Assembly: GCF_014205015.1 (NCBI RefSeq)
Contig: NZ_JACHMO010000001.1
Coordinates: forward strand, 8,742,001 to 8,806,000
Source of the DNA: Saccharothrix ecbatanensis
Lineage (GTDB): Bacteria; Actinomycetota; Actinomycetes; Mycobacteriales; Pseudonocardiaceae
DNA: 64,000 bases
Direction of reading: 5' to 3'
Position numbers and translations under genes: made by a program. Under the pieces are notes generated by a model. That model was not told the DNA's origin, did not search any database, and saw nothing but the letters and a program-made list of their open reading frames with translations. Positions 54,228-63,838 of the stretch are shown in pieces; position 1 is the stretch's first letter; each line of letters begins with the position of its first letter.

Positions 54228-54250
54228 ATTGTGCAAGGCACCACCGACAA
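54228..54250 (-). promoter_or_regulatory. RecA-NDp/PafBC-type promoter candidate 3 (exonuclease/polymerase)
   Basis: Minus strand TTGTCGGTG, 8 bases, CACAAT, 7 bases, ATG at 54220. The upstream element is an exact match to TTGTCRGTG. It forms the left half of a 12-bp inverted repeat (54244-54255 and 54274-54285), so a second copy faces the other way. Confidence 0.65.
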
Positions 54251-54278
54251 TTCCGCGCGGCGACCGGGCACGCCGGAA

Positions 54279-54301
54279 TTGTCGGACGCCGCTGATACGT
54301 T
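54279..54301 (+). promoter_or_regulatory. RecA-NDp/PafBC-type promoter candidate 4 (GNAT gene)
   Basis: Plus strand TTGTCGGAC, 8 bases, TACGTT (TANNNT). Transcription would start near 54308, 35 bases ahead of the acetyltransferase start with its normal ribosome-binding site. The mirror arrangement with candidate 3 makes this a divergent promoter pair. Confidence 0.5.
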
Positions 54302-54342
54302 CCCGGTGAGCTTGGACGGGGTCAGGACGAGGGAGGACATCA

Positions 54343-54816
54343 GTGGCAGAGGTGGCGCTGCGGCCGATCGAGGATGCGGACCTCGACGCGCTGTTCGACC
54401 AGATGCGTGACCCGGAGTCGGTTCGGATGGCCGCCTTCACCGCCAAGGATCCCGACGATCGCGGAGCCTTCGACACCCACATGTCGAAGGTGCGGGCCGC
54501 TCACGACACCACTCTGCGCGCGGTGACCCTCGACGGGCGCCTCGTCGGCAGCATCTCCAGCTTCGTCATGGAAGGCGACACCGAGATCACCTACTGGATC
54601 GACCGCGCGGTCTGGGGCCAAGGCGTCGCCGGCCGAGCCCTGGCCCTGTTGCTCGACAGGGTCAGGGTCCGGCCTCTGCACGCCCGCGCAGCCAGTGACA
54701 ACCTCGGATCGATCAGGGTCCTGCGAAGAGCGGGCTTCACGATCATCGGCACCGAGACCGCCTACGCACCGGCCCGGAACGCGGAAATCGAGGAAACCAT
54801 CCTGCGTCTCGACTAG
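54343..54816 (+). CDS. GNAT-family N-acetyltransferase
   Basis: 157 residues with the GNAT fold: LRPIEDADLDALFDQMRDPE opening, the acetyl-CoA loop around YWIDRAVWGQGVAGRALALL (motif A, Q-G-V-A-G-R-A) and ARAASDNLGSIRVLRRAGFT (motif B). Similar to RimJ/RimL-like enzymes that acetylate small molecules or protein N-termini. GTG with GGGAGG 7 bases upstream. Confidence 0.9.
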   Translation: MAEVALRPIEDADLDALFDQMRDPESVRMAAFTAKDPDDRGAFDTHMSKVRAAHDTTLRAVTLDGRLVGSISSFVMEGDTEITYWIDRAVWGQGVAGRALALLLDRVRVRPLHARAASDNLGSIRVLRRAGFTIIGTETAYAPARNAEIEETILRLD

Positions 54817-54820
54817 CGCG

Positions 54821-55744
54821 CTAGCTCGTGGTGATCAGGGAACGCAGGAAGAAGGCCACGTTCGCCGGACGCTCGGCCAGCCGCCGCATGAAGTAGCCGT
54901 ACCACTCGTTCCCGTACGGCACGTACACGCGCATCCGGTTGCCCGCCGCGGCGATGCGGCGCTGTTCGTCCGGCCGGATGCCGTACAGCATCTGGTACTC
55001 GTAGCTGTCCGGCGAACGGTCGCCGGCCAGGTCGCCGGCCACCTTGATCATCCGGGGGTCGTGCGTGGCGACCATCGGGTAGCCCTCGCCCGCCATCAGG
55101 ACCTTCAGACAGCGCACGTAGGACCGGTCGACGTCCCCCTTGTCCTGGAACGCCACCGACGCGGGCTCCTTGTAGGCGCCCTTGCACAGCCGCACCCGTG
55201 AACCGGCGTGCGCCAGGTCCCGGCAGTCCTGCTCGGTCCGCTTCAGGTACGACTGCACCACCGCGCCCACCCACGGGAAGTCCACCCGCAGCTCACCCAG
55301 GATGCCCAACGTCGAGTTGGTCGTCGTGTGGTCCTCCATGTCGAGGGTCACCGTGGTGCCGACCGCGCCCGCCGCCACGCAGATCCGCCGCGCGTTCTCC
55401 AACGCGATCTTCTCGCCGTCGGAAGGCAGCGTCTGGCCCACCGCGGACAGCTTCACCGACACCTCGGCCCGCCCGGTGTGCCCGGCCAGTTCAAGGCGTC
55501 GCAGCAGGTCCAGGTACGCCTCGACGGTGGCCGTGGCCTGTGCCGCGTCACGGGTGTCCTCGCCGAGGTGGTCGAGCGTGACGTGCCGGCCGTCGGCCAC
55601 TACCTCGCCGGTGGTGGCGACGGCCGCGTCCACGTCGTCACCGGAGATGAAGCGCCGGACGACCGGTCGGGTCAGCGGCGTGCGTTCGACCAGCCCGCGG
55701 ATCGCCCCGGAGCGCGAGGCGGCGAGCAGTGTTGACCTCAGCAT
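54821..55744 (-). CDS. Proline dehydrogenase
   Basis: It oxidises L-proline to delta-1-pyrroline-5-carboxylate with FAD. 307 residues, the short monofunctional type of Gram-positives. The FAD barrel shows EVSVKLSAVGQTLPSDGEKI, TLDMEDHTTTNST, RVRLCKGAYKEPASVAF, VATHDPRMI and EYQMLYGIRPDEQRRI, matching Thermus PutA-type enzymes. ATG at 55744 has AGGGG upstream; GTG at 55750 overlaps the stop of the previous gene (GTGA) and is also possible. Operon partner: P5C dehydrogenase. Confidence 0.95.
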   Translation of the reverse strand: MLRSTLLAASRSGAIRGLVERTPLTRPVVRRFISGDDVDAAVATTGEVVADGRHVTLDHLGEDTRDAAQATATVEAYLDLLRRLELAGHTGRAEVSVKLSAVGQTLPSDGEKIALENARRICVAAGAVGTTVTLDMEDHTTTNSTLGILGELRVDFPWVGAVVQSYLKRTEQDCRDLAHAGSRVRLCKGAYKEPASVAFQDKGDVDRSYVRCLKVLMAGEGYPMVATHDPRMIKVAGDLAGDRSPDSYEYQMLYGIRPDEQRRIAAAGNRMRVYVPYGNEWYGYFMRRLAERPANVAFFLRSLITTS

Positions 55745-55746
55745 GA

Positions 55747-57372
<1,626 letters not shown>

Positions 57373-57393
57373 AAGCAGCTCCTAACGCCACGG

Positions 57394-57424
57394 GGTTGGT
57401 AGCCCAACGGTAGGACTTCCAACC
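57394..57424. promoter_or_regulatory. Possible operator of the proline operon
   Basis: GGTTGG (57394-57399) and CCAACC (57419-57424) form an inverted repeat between the pruA start and the divergent regulator gene. Weak, as the arms are short. Confidence 0.3.
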
Positions 57425-57474
57425 ATGTCTCCTGTTGTCCGGACGTCTAGGCTTGACCCTCCGCCGTTGTACGA

Positions 57475-59028
57475 ATGGACAAAGAGTTGAGCCTTCGGCA
57501 GGTTTTGATCGCCCTCGGCGACCCGCTGGTCGAAGTGCAGGTGGCGCCGCACGGGCTGGAGGCCGACGTCCTGGACGTGGTCATCCTCGACCCCGACGAT
57601 ACGCCGGACGTGCGTCCCGGTGACCTCGCGTTGATCATCGGCGCGCGCGGTCGGGCCGCGTCGCCGCTGGTCAGGGCGGCGGCGGCCGGGGGAGCGGTGG
57701 CGGTGGCCGTCAAGCTCGACGCGCCTTCGCCGGTGCTGCGGCAGGCGGCGGCGGACGCGGGCGTGGCACTGCTCGCGGTGCGCCCCGAAGTCCGCTGGGA
57801 ACACCTCGAAGCGCTCGCCAGGGGCGTCGTCCAGAACGCCCGCGTGACGGCCGACGCGGGCGCCGGTGAAGTCCTCGGCGACCTGTTCGGCCTCGCCCAG
57901 ACCATCGCCTCGCTCACCGGCGGCATCGTCAGCATCGAGGACACCGCCAGCCGCGTGCTCGCCTACTCCCGTTCCACCGACGAGGTGGACGAACTCCGCC
58001 GACTCTCCATCCTCGGCCGCCAAGGGCCTGAGCCGTACCTCAAGATGCTCCGCGAATGGGGCGTCTACCAGCGGCTGAGGTCCGGCGAGGAGGTCGTCCG
58101 CATCGACGAGCGCCCCGAGTTGGGCATCCGCCGCCGCATCGCGGTCGGCATCCACGCGGGCACGCAGCCGCTCGGCACGATCTGGGTCCAGGAAGGCGCC
58201 ACACCGCTCGCCGAACAGGCCGAACGCGCTCTTCTCGGAGCCGCCCGCGTCACCGCCCTGCACCTCGTGCAGCAGCGGGAACCCGCGGCGGCGTTCCGGG
58301 AGAACCTGCTCGCGTCCCTGCTCGACGGCCGGATGGACGCCGAGGCGATCGCCGAGCAGATCGGCGCCGACCCGGAGAAGCCCGCCGCCGTCGTGGTGTT
58401 CGCGCTGCGCGGCCAGGAGCACAGCGACCGCACCCAGCACGAGCTGCGCCGGGCCGAGATGACCAGCCTGATCTCCGTGCACGCCGCCGCGTACCGGCGC
58501 AGCGCCCTGGTCAGCCAGCAGAGCGGTCGCACGTACGCGCTGCTGACCGACCTGCCGCCGAAAGCGCCGCTGCTCACGCTGACCAGGGAGATCGTGGCCG
58601 CCGCCCGCAAGCACATGGGCCTGCGGGTGCAGGGCGCCATCGGCTCCACGGTCCCCACAGTGGACGAGGTGATGATCTCCCGGGACGAGGCCGACCGCGT
58701 CCTCGACGCCATGTCCCGCGACCTCGACGCCGACGTGGCGACCCTCGCGGACGTCCGGTCCCGGGTCTTGATCAGCGAAACGCTCGCCCTGCTGGCCGAG
58801 CACCCCGAGATCCGCGATCCGCGGCTCGCCCTGCTGGATGTGGAACTGGCGCGTTCCCTATTGACCTACTTGGACGAATTTGGTGATGTGAGACGCGCAG
58901 CCGAAAAGTTGCACGTTCATCCGAACACCCTGCGATACCGTGTCCGACGTGCGGCGGAGGTCGGTGGCTTCACCCTGGACGATCCGCTTCTCCGGTTGTT
59001 CGCCCAGTTGCAACTAAGGCTGGCCTGA
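57475..59028 (+). CDS. PucR-family transcriptional regulator (PutR-like)
   Basis: 517 residues: an N-terminal purine-catabolism (PucR) domain (about 10-135, LRQVLIALGDPLVEVQ... ALARGVVQNARV), a central GGDEF-like/CdaR region, and the C-terminal HTH (ARSLLTYLDEFGDVRRAAEK then LHVHPNTLRYRVRRAAEVGG). It is divergent from the proline operon. PutR proteins of this family activate proline catabolism in Bacillus and actinobacteria, so the same role is likely here. The ATG lacks a clear ribosome-binding site. Confidence 0.93.
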   Translation: MDKELSLRQVLIALGDPLVEVQVAPHGLEADVLDVVILDPDDTPDVRPGDLALIIGARGRAASPLVRAAAAGGAVAVAVKLDAPSPVLRQAAADAGVALLAVRPEVRWEHLEALARGVVQNARVTADAGAGEVLGDLFGLAQTIASLTGGIVSIEDTASRVLAYSRSTDEVDELRRLSILGRQGPEPYLKMLREWGVYQRLRSGEEVVRIDERPELGIRRRIAVGIHAGTQPLGTIWVQEGATPLAEQAERALLGAARVTALHLVQQREPAAAFRENLLASLLDGRMDAEAIAEQIGADPEKPAAVVVFALRGQEHSDRTQHELRRAEMTSLISVHAAAYRRSALVSQQSGRTYALLTDLPPKAPLLTLTREIVAAARKHMGLRVQGAIGSTVPTVDEVMISRDEADRVLDAMSRDLDADVATLADVRSRVLISETLALLAEHPEIRDPRLALLDVELARSLLTYLDEFGDVRRAAEKLHVHPNTLRYRVRRAAEVGGFTLDDPLLRLFAQLQLRLA

Positions 59029-59060
59029 GGCTGCGCCGCATCGCGCCGTACTCTCCGAGA

Positions 59061-60095
59061 GTGAGCACCCAAGCCCGCGGCAGCGACTTCGCTGAATTGT
59101 CCAGGTTGGTCAAGCAGCAAGGTCTGCTCGACCGGCGCATCGGTTTCTACATCACGTTCCTGGTCGGCCTCATCGCCGCCCTAGGGCTCACCGTGGCCGG
59201 CATGGTGCTGGTCGGCGACTCGTGGTGGCAGCTTTTGCTCGCCGTCGTGCTCGCCGTCGTCTTCACCCAGATCGCGTTCCTCGGTCACGACGCAGGCCAC
59301 CGGCAGATGTTCGCCAGCGGCAAGGCCAACTACATGACCGGCCTGCTCCTGGGGAACCTCGGCGTCGGCGTCGGCATCGGCTGGTGGATGGGCAAGCACA
59401 GCCGCCACCACGCCAACCCCAACCACGAGGACGACGACCCGGACGTCGACATCTCCGTGCTCGCGTTCAGCGCCGAACAGGCGCAGAACAAGCGCGGCTT
59501 CTTCCGGCTCATCGTCAAGCACCAGGCGTTCCTGTTCTTCCCGCTGCTGCTGCTCGAAGGCCTCAGCCTGCACATCATCAGCACGTCCGCCGCGGTGCGC
59601 CGCGAGGTCAAGGGCTGGAAGCTGGAGCTCGTCCTCCTGGCCGTCCACGCCATCGGCTACCTGACCCTCATCTTCATGGTGATGTCCCCGCTGAAGGCGC
59701 TCGCGTTCATCGCGGTGCACCAGGGCCTGTTCGGCCTCTACATGGGCATCTCGTTCGCGCCCAACCACAAGGGCATGCCGGTGCTCCAGGCCGGCCACCA
59801 GCTCGACTTCCTCCGCAAGCAGGTGCTGACCTCCCGCAACGTCAAGGGCGGCGTGTTCACCGACTTCCTGCTGGGCGGCCTGAACTACCAGATCGAGCAC
59901 CACCTGTTCCCGAGCATGCCGCGGCCGAACCTGCGCCACTCGCAGGCTCTGATCCGCGACTTCTGCCAGCGCCAGTCGGTGTCCTACGCCGAATGCGGCC
60001 TGTTCAGGTCGTACGGGTACGTGCTCCAGTACCTGCACGAGGCGGGAGCTGAACTGCGCGATACAGGAAAGCTCGCTCCAGCAGGGTCCAGGTAG
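59061..60095 (+). CDS. Membrane fatty acid desaturase
   Basis: 344 residues of the acyl-lipid or acyl-CoA desaturase family. Three histidine boxes are intact: HDAGHRQ (near 72), HSRHHANPN (near 115) and QIEHHLFPSM (near 280), which bind the di-iron centre. Four membrane helices flank them. It introduces a double bond in a fatty acyl chain. The GTG at 59061 follows TACTCT by 6 bases (leaderless). Its last 92 bases overlap the convergent YidC-like gene. Confidence 0.93.
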   Translation: MSTQARGSDFAELSRLVKQQGLLDRRIGFYITFLVGLIAALGLTVAGMVLVGDSWWQLLLAVVLAVVFTQIAFLGHDAGHRQMFASGKANYMTGLLLGNLGVGVGIGWWMGKHSRHHANPNHEDDDPDVDISVLAFSAEQAQNKRGFFRLIVKHQAFLFFPLLLLEGLSLHIISTSAAVRREVKGWKLELVLLAVHAIGYLTLIFMVMSPLKALAFIAVHQGLFGLYMGISFAPNHKGMPVLQAGHQLDFLRKQVLTSRNVKGGVFTDFLLGGLNYQIEHHLFPSMPRPNLRHSQALIRDFCQRQSVSYAECGLFRSYGYVLQYLHEAGAELRDTGKLAPAGSR

Positions 60096-60672
60096 TCGTC
60101 GTCACGAGGTAGACCCCGGCCGCCAGGGGCAACACGGCGGCGATGAAAACGGTGCCGAACGGCAGGAGCCGCAGCAGCCTTGCGAAAGGCGGCTGCGGCC
60201 CTCCGTTTTTCAGGGCAACCGCCGCCTGCCACCGCGAGGTCGCGTACGCCACCCCGGTGAGCACGGCGAACAGGGCGAGGAACACGGGCGTGTGCGCCCA
60301 CACGCCGAACCAGTGCGTGCCCAGCGGAACGCCGAGCAGCGTGCCGTCCAGCAGCGGGTTCGGCGTGGTGACCAGCCGGTACATCACCATGAAGAACGGC
60401 ACCTGGACCAGCGCGGGCAGGCAGCCCGCGAGCATCGAGGTGCCGTTCGACCGGTACAGCTCCAGTGACTTCTCCTGGAGCTTGACCTTGTCCTTGCCGT
60501 ACTTCTCGGTGAGCTTGCGGATCTCGGGCGCCAACGCGGCGCGGGCTTTCTCACCGCGCACGGCGGCGCGGCTGAGCGGGTGCATGAGCAGTCGGACGAC
60601 GACGGTGAAGGCGACGATGGCCAGGGCGGGCGTGGCGAACCCGGCCAGGGCTGAGCCCAAAGCGTGGAACAA
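60004..60672 (-). CDS. YidC/Oxa1-family membrane protein insertase
   Basis: 222 residues with five membrane segments. The conserved insertase core shows RLLMHPLSRAAVRGEKARAA and KLQEKSLELYRSNGTSMLAG, then CLPALVQVPFFMVMYRLVTT and FGTVFIAAVLPLAAGVYLVT, as in short actinobacterial paralogues that accompany the main YidC. TTG start at 60672 with GGAG 8 bases upstream. Last gene of the operon with DUF6412 and the DUF402/kinase-like pair. Confidence 0.88.
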   Translation of the reverse strand: MFHALGSALAGFATPALAIVAFTVVVRLLMHPLSRAAVRGEKARAALAPEIRKLTEKYGKDKVKLQEKSLELYRSNGTSMLAGCLPALVQVPFFMVMYRLVTTPNPLLDGTLLGVPLGTHWFGVWAHTPVFLALFAVLTGVAYATSRWQAAVALKNGGPQPPFARLLRLLPFGTVFIAAVLPLAAGVYLVTTTTWTLLERAFLYRAVQLPPRAGTGARTRTT

Positions 60673-60711
60673 GGGGAGAACTCCGTCCTCAGAGCAAGCG
60701 GAACAAGGGCC

Positions 60712-60987
60712 TCAGGAGCTGAGGCCGAGTCCGGGTGCTCGGGGACGGGGACGGCCCGCCGCGTCGGGGTCGCGCAACCGCAGGAACGCGGCGCGGAGTG
60801 ACTTCTCGCGGATCGAGAGGGACCGCACCCACGCGGGAGCGGCCCGCACCACCGGGGTGGCGGTGAGGAGCAGCACGACCAGCGCCACGGCCGTCACGGC
60901 GGCCAGCAGCTCGGTGGGCGTGGTGAGCACGGTGAGCGCGTAGAGCGCGGGCAGGTACAGCGCGAGCAGCAACCGCAGCCTGGCCAT
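60712..60987 (-). CDS. DUF6412 small membrane protein
   Basis: 91 residues, two helices (MARLRLLLALYLPALYALTV and TELLAAVTAVALVVLLLTAT) and a basic tail with SIREKSLRAAFLRLRDPDAAG and PRPRAPG. DUF6412 proteins are regular neighbours of the short YidC paralogue in actinobacteria, so they may work with it. ATG at 60987 has GGAGG 5 bases upstream; GTG 60993 is less likely. Confidence 0.8.
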   Translation of the reverse strand: MARLRLLLALYLPALYALTVLTTPTELLAAVTAVALVVLLLTATPVVRAAPAWVRSLSIREKSLRAAFLRLRDPDAAGRPRPRAPGLGLSS

Positions 60988-61002
60988 ACCCACCTCCCCG
61001 TC

Positions 61003-61617
61003 TCAGGTCACTCTACCCACGAGCGCGGGCCTCGAAGGGTGGTCATAGCGCACCGTCACATCGGCTTCCGGCTCGTACGAGGCGTACGCGGGCAGCGTCC
61101 ACCGCCACTCGTTCGGCAGTTGCCGTTCGAGCGCGCCCGAGGAGAGCCACAGGTGCACGGTCAGCTCGGCGGGCAGCCACTTGTCCAGCAGCATCGTGCC
61201 GTCCAGCAGCAGCACGCCACCCGCGCCGAGCGTGACGTAGTCGGCCCGGTGCGCCCGGTCCGTCGCCGCGTTCCACAACGCCGGCAGCACCCGTCCGGAC
61301 CCGCCGGGGTCGAGCGGTTCCAGCACTTCGCGGACCAACCCGCCGACGTCCAGCCAGGAGTCGCGGAACGAGTCCGGGTCCTCGTGGCCGTACTCCAGCC
61401 GCACGGACGCGGGCCGCAGGAAGTCCTGGGCCGACACCCGCAGCACCGGCCGCCCCAACGCGCGCAGCGGCTCCACCAGGGCGTCCGCCAGCTCGCCGGG
61501 TCTGGTGGGCAGCGCGCCGTCGACCAGCACCCGAGCCCACGTCGTGCGCGGCAACGCGTCGATCCGCCCGACCAGCTCGTCCACGAGGGTCCGCGGCGTC
61601 AGGGGCACGACCTTCAC
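61003..61617 (-). CDS. Uridine-kinase-like protein without a functional P-loop
   Basis: 204 residues. The fold and order of segments follow the uridine kinase family: ARVLVDGALPTRPGELADAL, then VLRVSAQDFLRPASVRLEYG, VTLGAGGVLLLDGTML and VTVRYDHPSRPALVG. The expected Walker A (G-x-x-G-x-G-K-S/T) is replaced by GALPTRPGEL, so the phosphate-binding lysine is gone. ATP-dependent kinase activity is unlikely; a pseudo-enzyme or a divergent role is more likely. The GTG start overlaps the DUF402 stop by 4 bases (GTGA). Confidence 0.75.
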   Translation of the reverse strand: MKVVPLTPRTLVDELVGRIDALPRTTWARVLVDGALPTRPGELADALVEPLRALGRPVLRVSAQDFLRPASVRLEYGHEDPDSFRDSWLDVGGLVREVLEPLDPGGSGRVLPALWNAATDRAHRADYVTLGAGGVLLLDGTMLLDKWLPAELTVHLWLSSGALERQLPNEWRWTLPAYASYEPEADVTVRYDHPSRPALVGRVT

Positions 61618-62213
61618 GGCAGCGGGTAGTCCTCCCAGCCGTCCGGCAGCACCGGCACCGGCCAGTCCGGGTCCGGTTCCCACTCCGCCCACTTCGGGTC
61701 CCACCAGGTCGTCCTGGCGGTCAGCATGGCCTCGATCTCCTTGGCGGTGCGCTGGATCGCCTCGGCCTCGGCGGCGTCGTACTTGCCGTCGGCGACCATC
61801 TCCTCGAACTCGTCGCGGTCCAGTTCCCGCCAGTCGCCGTCGACCGGCACCCAGAAGTCCAGCGCGTGGTCGAGCGTGTCGAAGCCGCGTGCGGTGCGGC
61901 GGAACGGGGCCTGGAGGTTGAGGTAGAAGCCCGCGAACCGGCGTTCCTCGCCCTGCCAGTACAGGTCGACCGAGTAGGCGTCGCCGGGACGGTGGAGTTG
62001 CAGCTTGCCGATGCCGGTCCAGCGCGTGCGGCCCAACTCCTGCCAGTGGTGGGCACGCGGGTGCGGGAAGAAACCGAACTCGGCGCCCGGCGCGGTGAAC
62101 ACGCCGAGCAGGTCCGGTCCGTCCTGCACCACCCGGGTCGGCGTCACCACCCACGGCTCGCCGTGCAGCACCTCGCGGCGCAACGCCACGTCCCCCGGTC
62201 GGAAGTACCCCAT
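61614..62213 (-). CDS. DUF402 domain protein
   Basis: 199 residues of the DUF402 family (MGYFRPGDVALRREVLHGEP; FFPHPRAHHWQELGRTRWTG; AYSVDLYWQGEERRFAGFYL; LDFWVPVDGDWRELDRDEFE). Characterised relatives in other bacteria hydrolyse nucleoside di/triphosphates, so a phosphatase role is possible. The ATG at 62213 follows TAACCT at 8 bases and no ribosome-binding site (leaderless). First gene of the operon leading to the YidC paralogue. Confidence 0.85.
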   Translation of the reverse strand: MGYFRPGDVALRREVLHGEPWVVTPTRVVQDGPDLLGVFTAPGAEFGFFPHPRAHHWQELGRTRWTGIGKLQLHRPGDAYSVDLYWQGEERRFAGFYLNLQAPFRRTARGFDTLDHALDFWVPVDGDWRELDRDEFEEMVADGKYDAAEAEAIQRTAKEIEAMLTARTTWWDPKWAEWEPDPDWPVPVLPDGWEDYPLP

Positions 62214-62286
62214 GGTGCCCCAGGTTAGGCCGGCGCTCGGTGCCGGAAGATCGCGGCGCTGCCGGATGTCAACCCCCGAGCGCGGA

Positions 62287-63699
62287 TCAGGCGAGCGCAC
62301 GCCGCAGGCGGGTGAGTGCGACCTCGCGGCGCGGGTCCGTGCGGGGTAGCAGCCGGGCCAGGCGTTCCAGCACGGTCGCGTCCTCGGACACCAGCGCGAA
62401 CGCCCACAGCGCCTCGACGTCACCGTGTTCGAGCACGCCCGAGCGCAGCGCCGCGGCCAGCTCCTCCCGTTCCGCGCACACCACCGGCGCCTCGGACCGG
62501 GGGAGCAGCTCACCCCGGTACGCCGCCGCAGCCGTTCCGACGTCACCCGCGCGCAGTGCCTCACGCACCGCCAGGAAGTCACCGCGCACGTCGGCCGACA
62601 GCCGGTACGGCCTGGTCAGCAGCACCCCGCCCAACTGCGCGCGCAGCCGGTGCAGCTCGGCCCGCACGGTCGTCGGGTTGCCGCGCTCGCCGTAGAGGTG
62701 CAGCGCCAACTGCTCGGCCGTCAGCCCACGCGGGTGCAGCGCCAACGCCGTCAACAGCTCCGCGTGCCGCAACGACAGCGGCAACGCGCGTCCGTCCAGC
62801 GAGCCGGTCGAACCGGCCAGGAACCGCAGCGACAGCACGGGTCTTCGCGCGCTCCGTCGAGGCACCCGGAGCAGATACCCCTCGTCCAACGGCTCCAGGA
62901 ACGCTTCACGTCCGTCGGCCAGCCGCACGTGGTCGTTCGTCACGTCCACGCGCGAGGTCAGCAGGCCGTGCGGTTCGGCGGCCAGCACCCGGCCGCTCGG
63001 GCTCAGCAACGCGCCCGGCTCGCCGCGCAGGCCGATCAGGTGCCGCATGTTCGCCGACCGCAGCCGCTCGTCCCGGGCTGCCAGCCGCACCTGCAACTGG
63101 CTCTCGGCCAACCGTGCGGCGGCCGACACCAGCGCTGTCATCACCGGGTGCGTGCTGCTCAACGGCCCGCTCACGTCCACCACACCGATCGTGCGGCCGG
63201 TGTCCGGGTCGTGCACCGGGCTCGCCGTGCACGTCCAGGCGTGATAGGTCCGCACCAGGTGCTCGGCGGAGTGCACGGTCACGGGCTGGTCCACGGCCAG
63301 CGCGGTGCCCATCCCGTTCGTGCCGATCGCCGCCTCGGTCCAGGACGCGCCTTCGCTGAGCCGAACCCGTTCGGCCCGGCCGCGCACGGAGGTCGAGCCC
63401 TCGCACCACAGCACGGTGCCGTCCGCGTCGGCGACGATCATGATGTGCTCGGCGTCGTCGGCGATGCTCACGAGCGTGTCGCGCAGCACCGGCAACGCCG
63501 CCGCGAGCGGGTGCGCGCCGCGCAGGTCGGCGACCTCGTCCGGCTCGAGCACCATGGGCGCCTCGTGCCGGTCCGGGTCGACCAGGGCGGCCAGCGACCG
63601 CCGCCACGACTCCACGATCAGCTCACGCGCACCGCGTGTCCGTCCCCCGCTCAGCACCACGTCGCGCGCGTGCGCGAGCCGTCGCGGGTCCGGTTTCAT
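62287..63699 (-). CDS. GAF-domain transcriptional regulator
   Basis: 470 residues. N-terminal region (REL..SWRRSL) and a GAF domain (about 70-200) with LSEGASWTEAAIGTNGMGTA and HAWTCTASPVHDPDTGRTIG, as in AcoR/DhaR activators, but there is no sigma-54 AAA+ domain. The C-terminal part resembles a winged helix (LSLRHAELLTALALHPRGLT then RAELHRLRAQLGGVLLTRPY). Actinobacterial members commonly sit divergently to an aldehyde dehydrogenase, as here. GGGAGG lies 5 bases before the ATG at 63699. Confidence 0.85.
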   Translation of the reverse strand: MKPDPRRLAHARDVVLSGGRTRGARELIVESWRRSLAALVDPDRHEAPMVLEPDEVADLRGAHPLAAALPVLRDTLVSIADDAEHIMIVADADGTVLWCEGSTSVRGRAERVRLSEGASWTEAAIGTNGMGTALAVDQPVTVHSAEHLVRTYHAWTCTASPVHDPDTGRTIGVVDVSGPLSSTHPVMTALVSAAARLAESQLQVRLAARDERLRSANMRHLIGLRGEPGALLSPSGRVLAAEPHGLLTSRVDVTNDHVRLADGREAFLEPLDEGYLLRVPRRSARRPVLSLRFLAGSTGSLDGRALPLSLRHAELLTALALHPRGLTAEQLALHLYGERGNPTTVRAELHRLRAQLGGVLLTRPYRLSADVRGDFLAVREALRAGDVGTAAAAYRGELLPRSEAPVVCAEREELAAALRSGVLEHGDVEALWAFALVSEDATVLERLARLLPRTDPRREVALTRLRRALA

Positions 63700-63838
63700 G
63701 GGCGCCTCCCGGACCAGGATGACCCGACCCGTCCGGTCGCGGCAAGCTGACCGCTCGTCTGTTCGGGTGCAACGCGACTGCAACGTGCCGACGTCCACTC
63801 TGCTCCCACGACGAACGCGACCACCCGGGAGGGGGAAC
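63700..63838. promoter_or_regulatory. Divergent control region, GAF regulator and aldehyde dehydrogenase
   Basis: Contains two copies of TGCAACG separated by 4 bases (63768-63785 region), a possible binding site for the GAF regulator. No clear -10/-35 pair. Confidence 0.35.
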
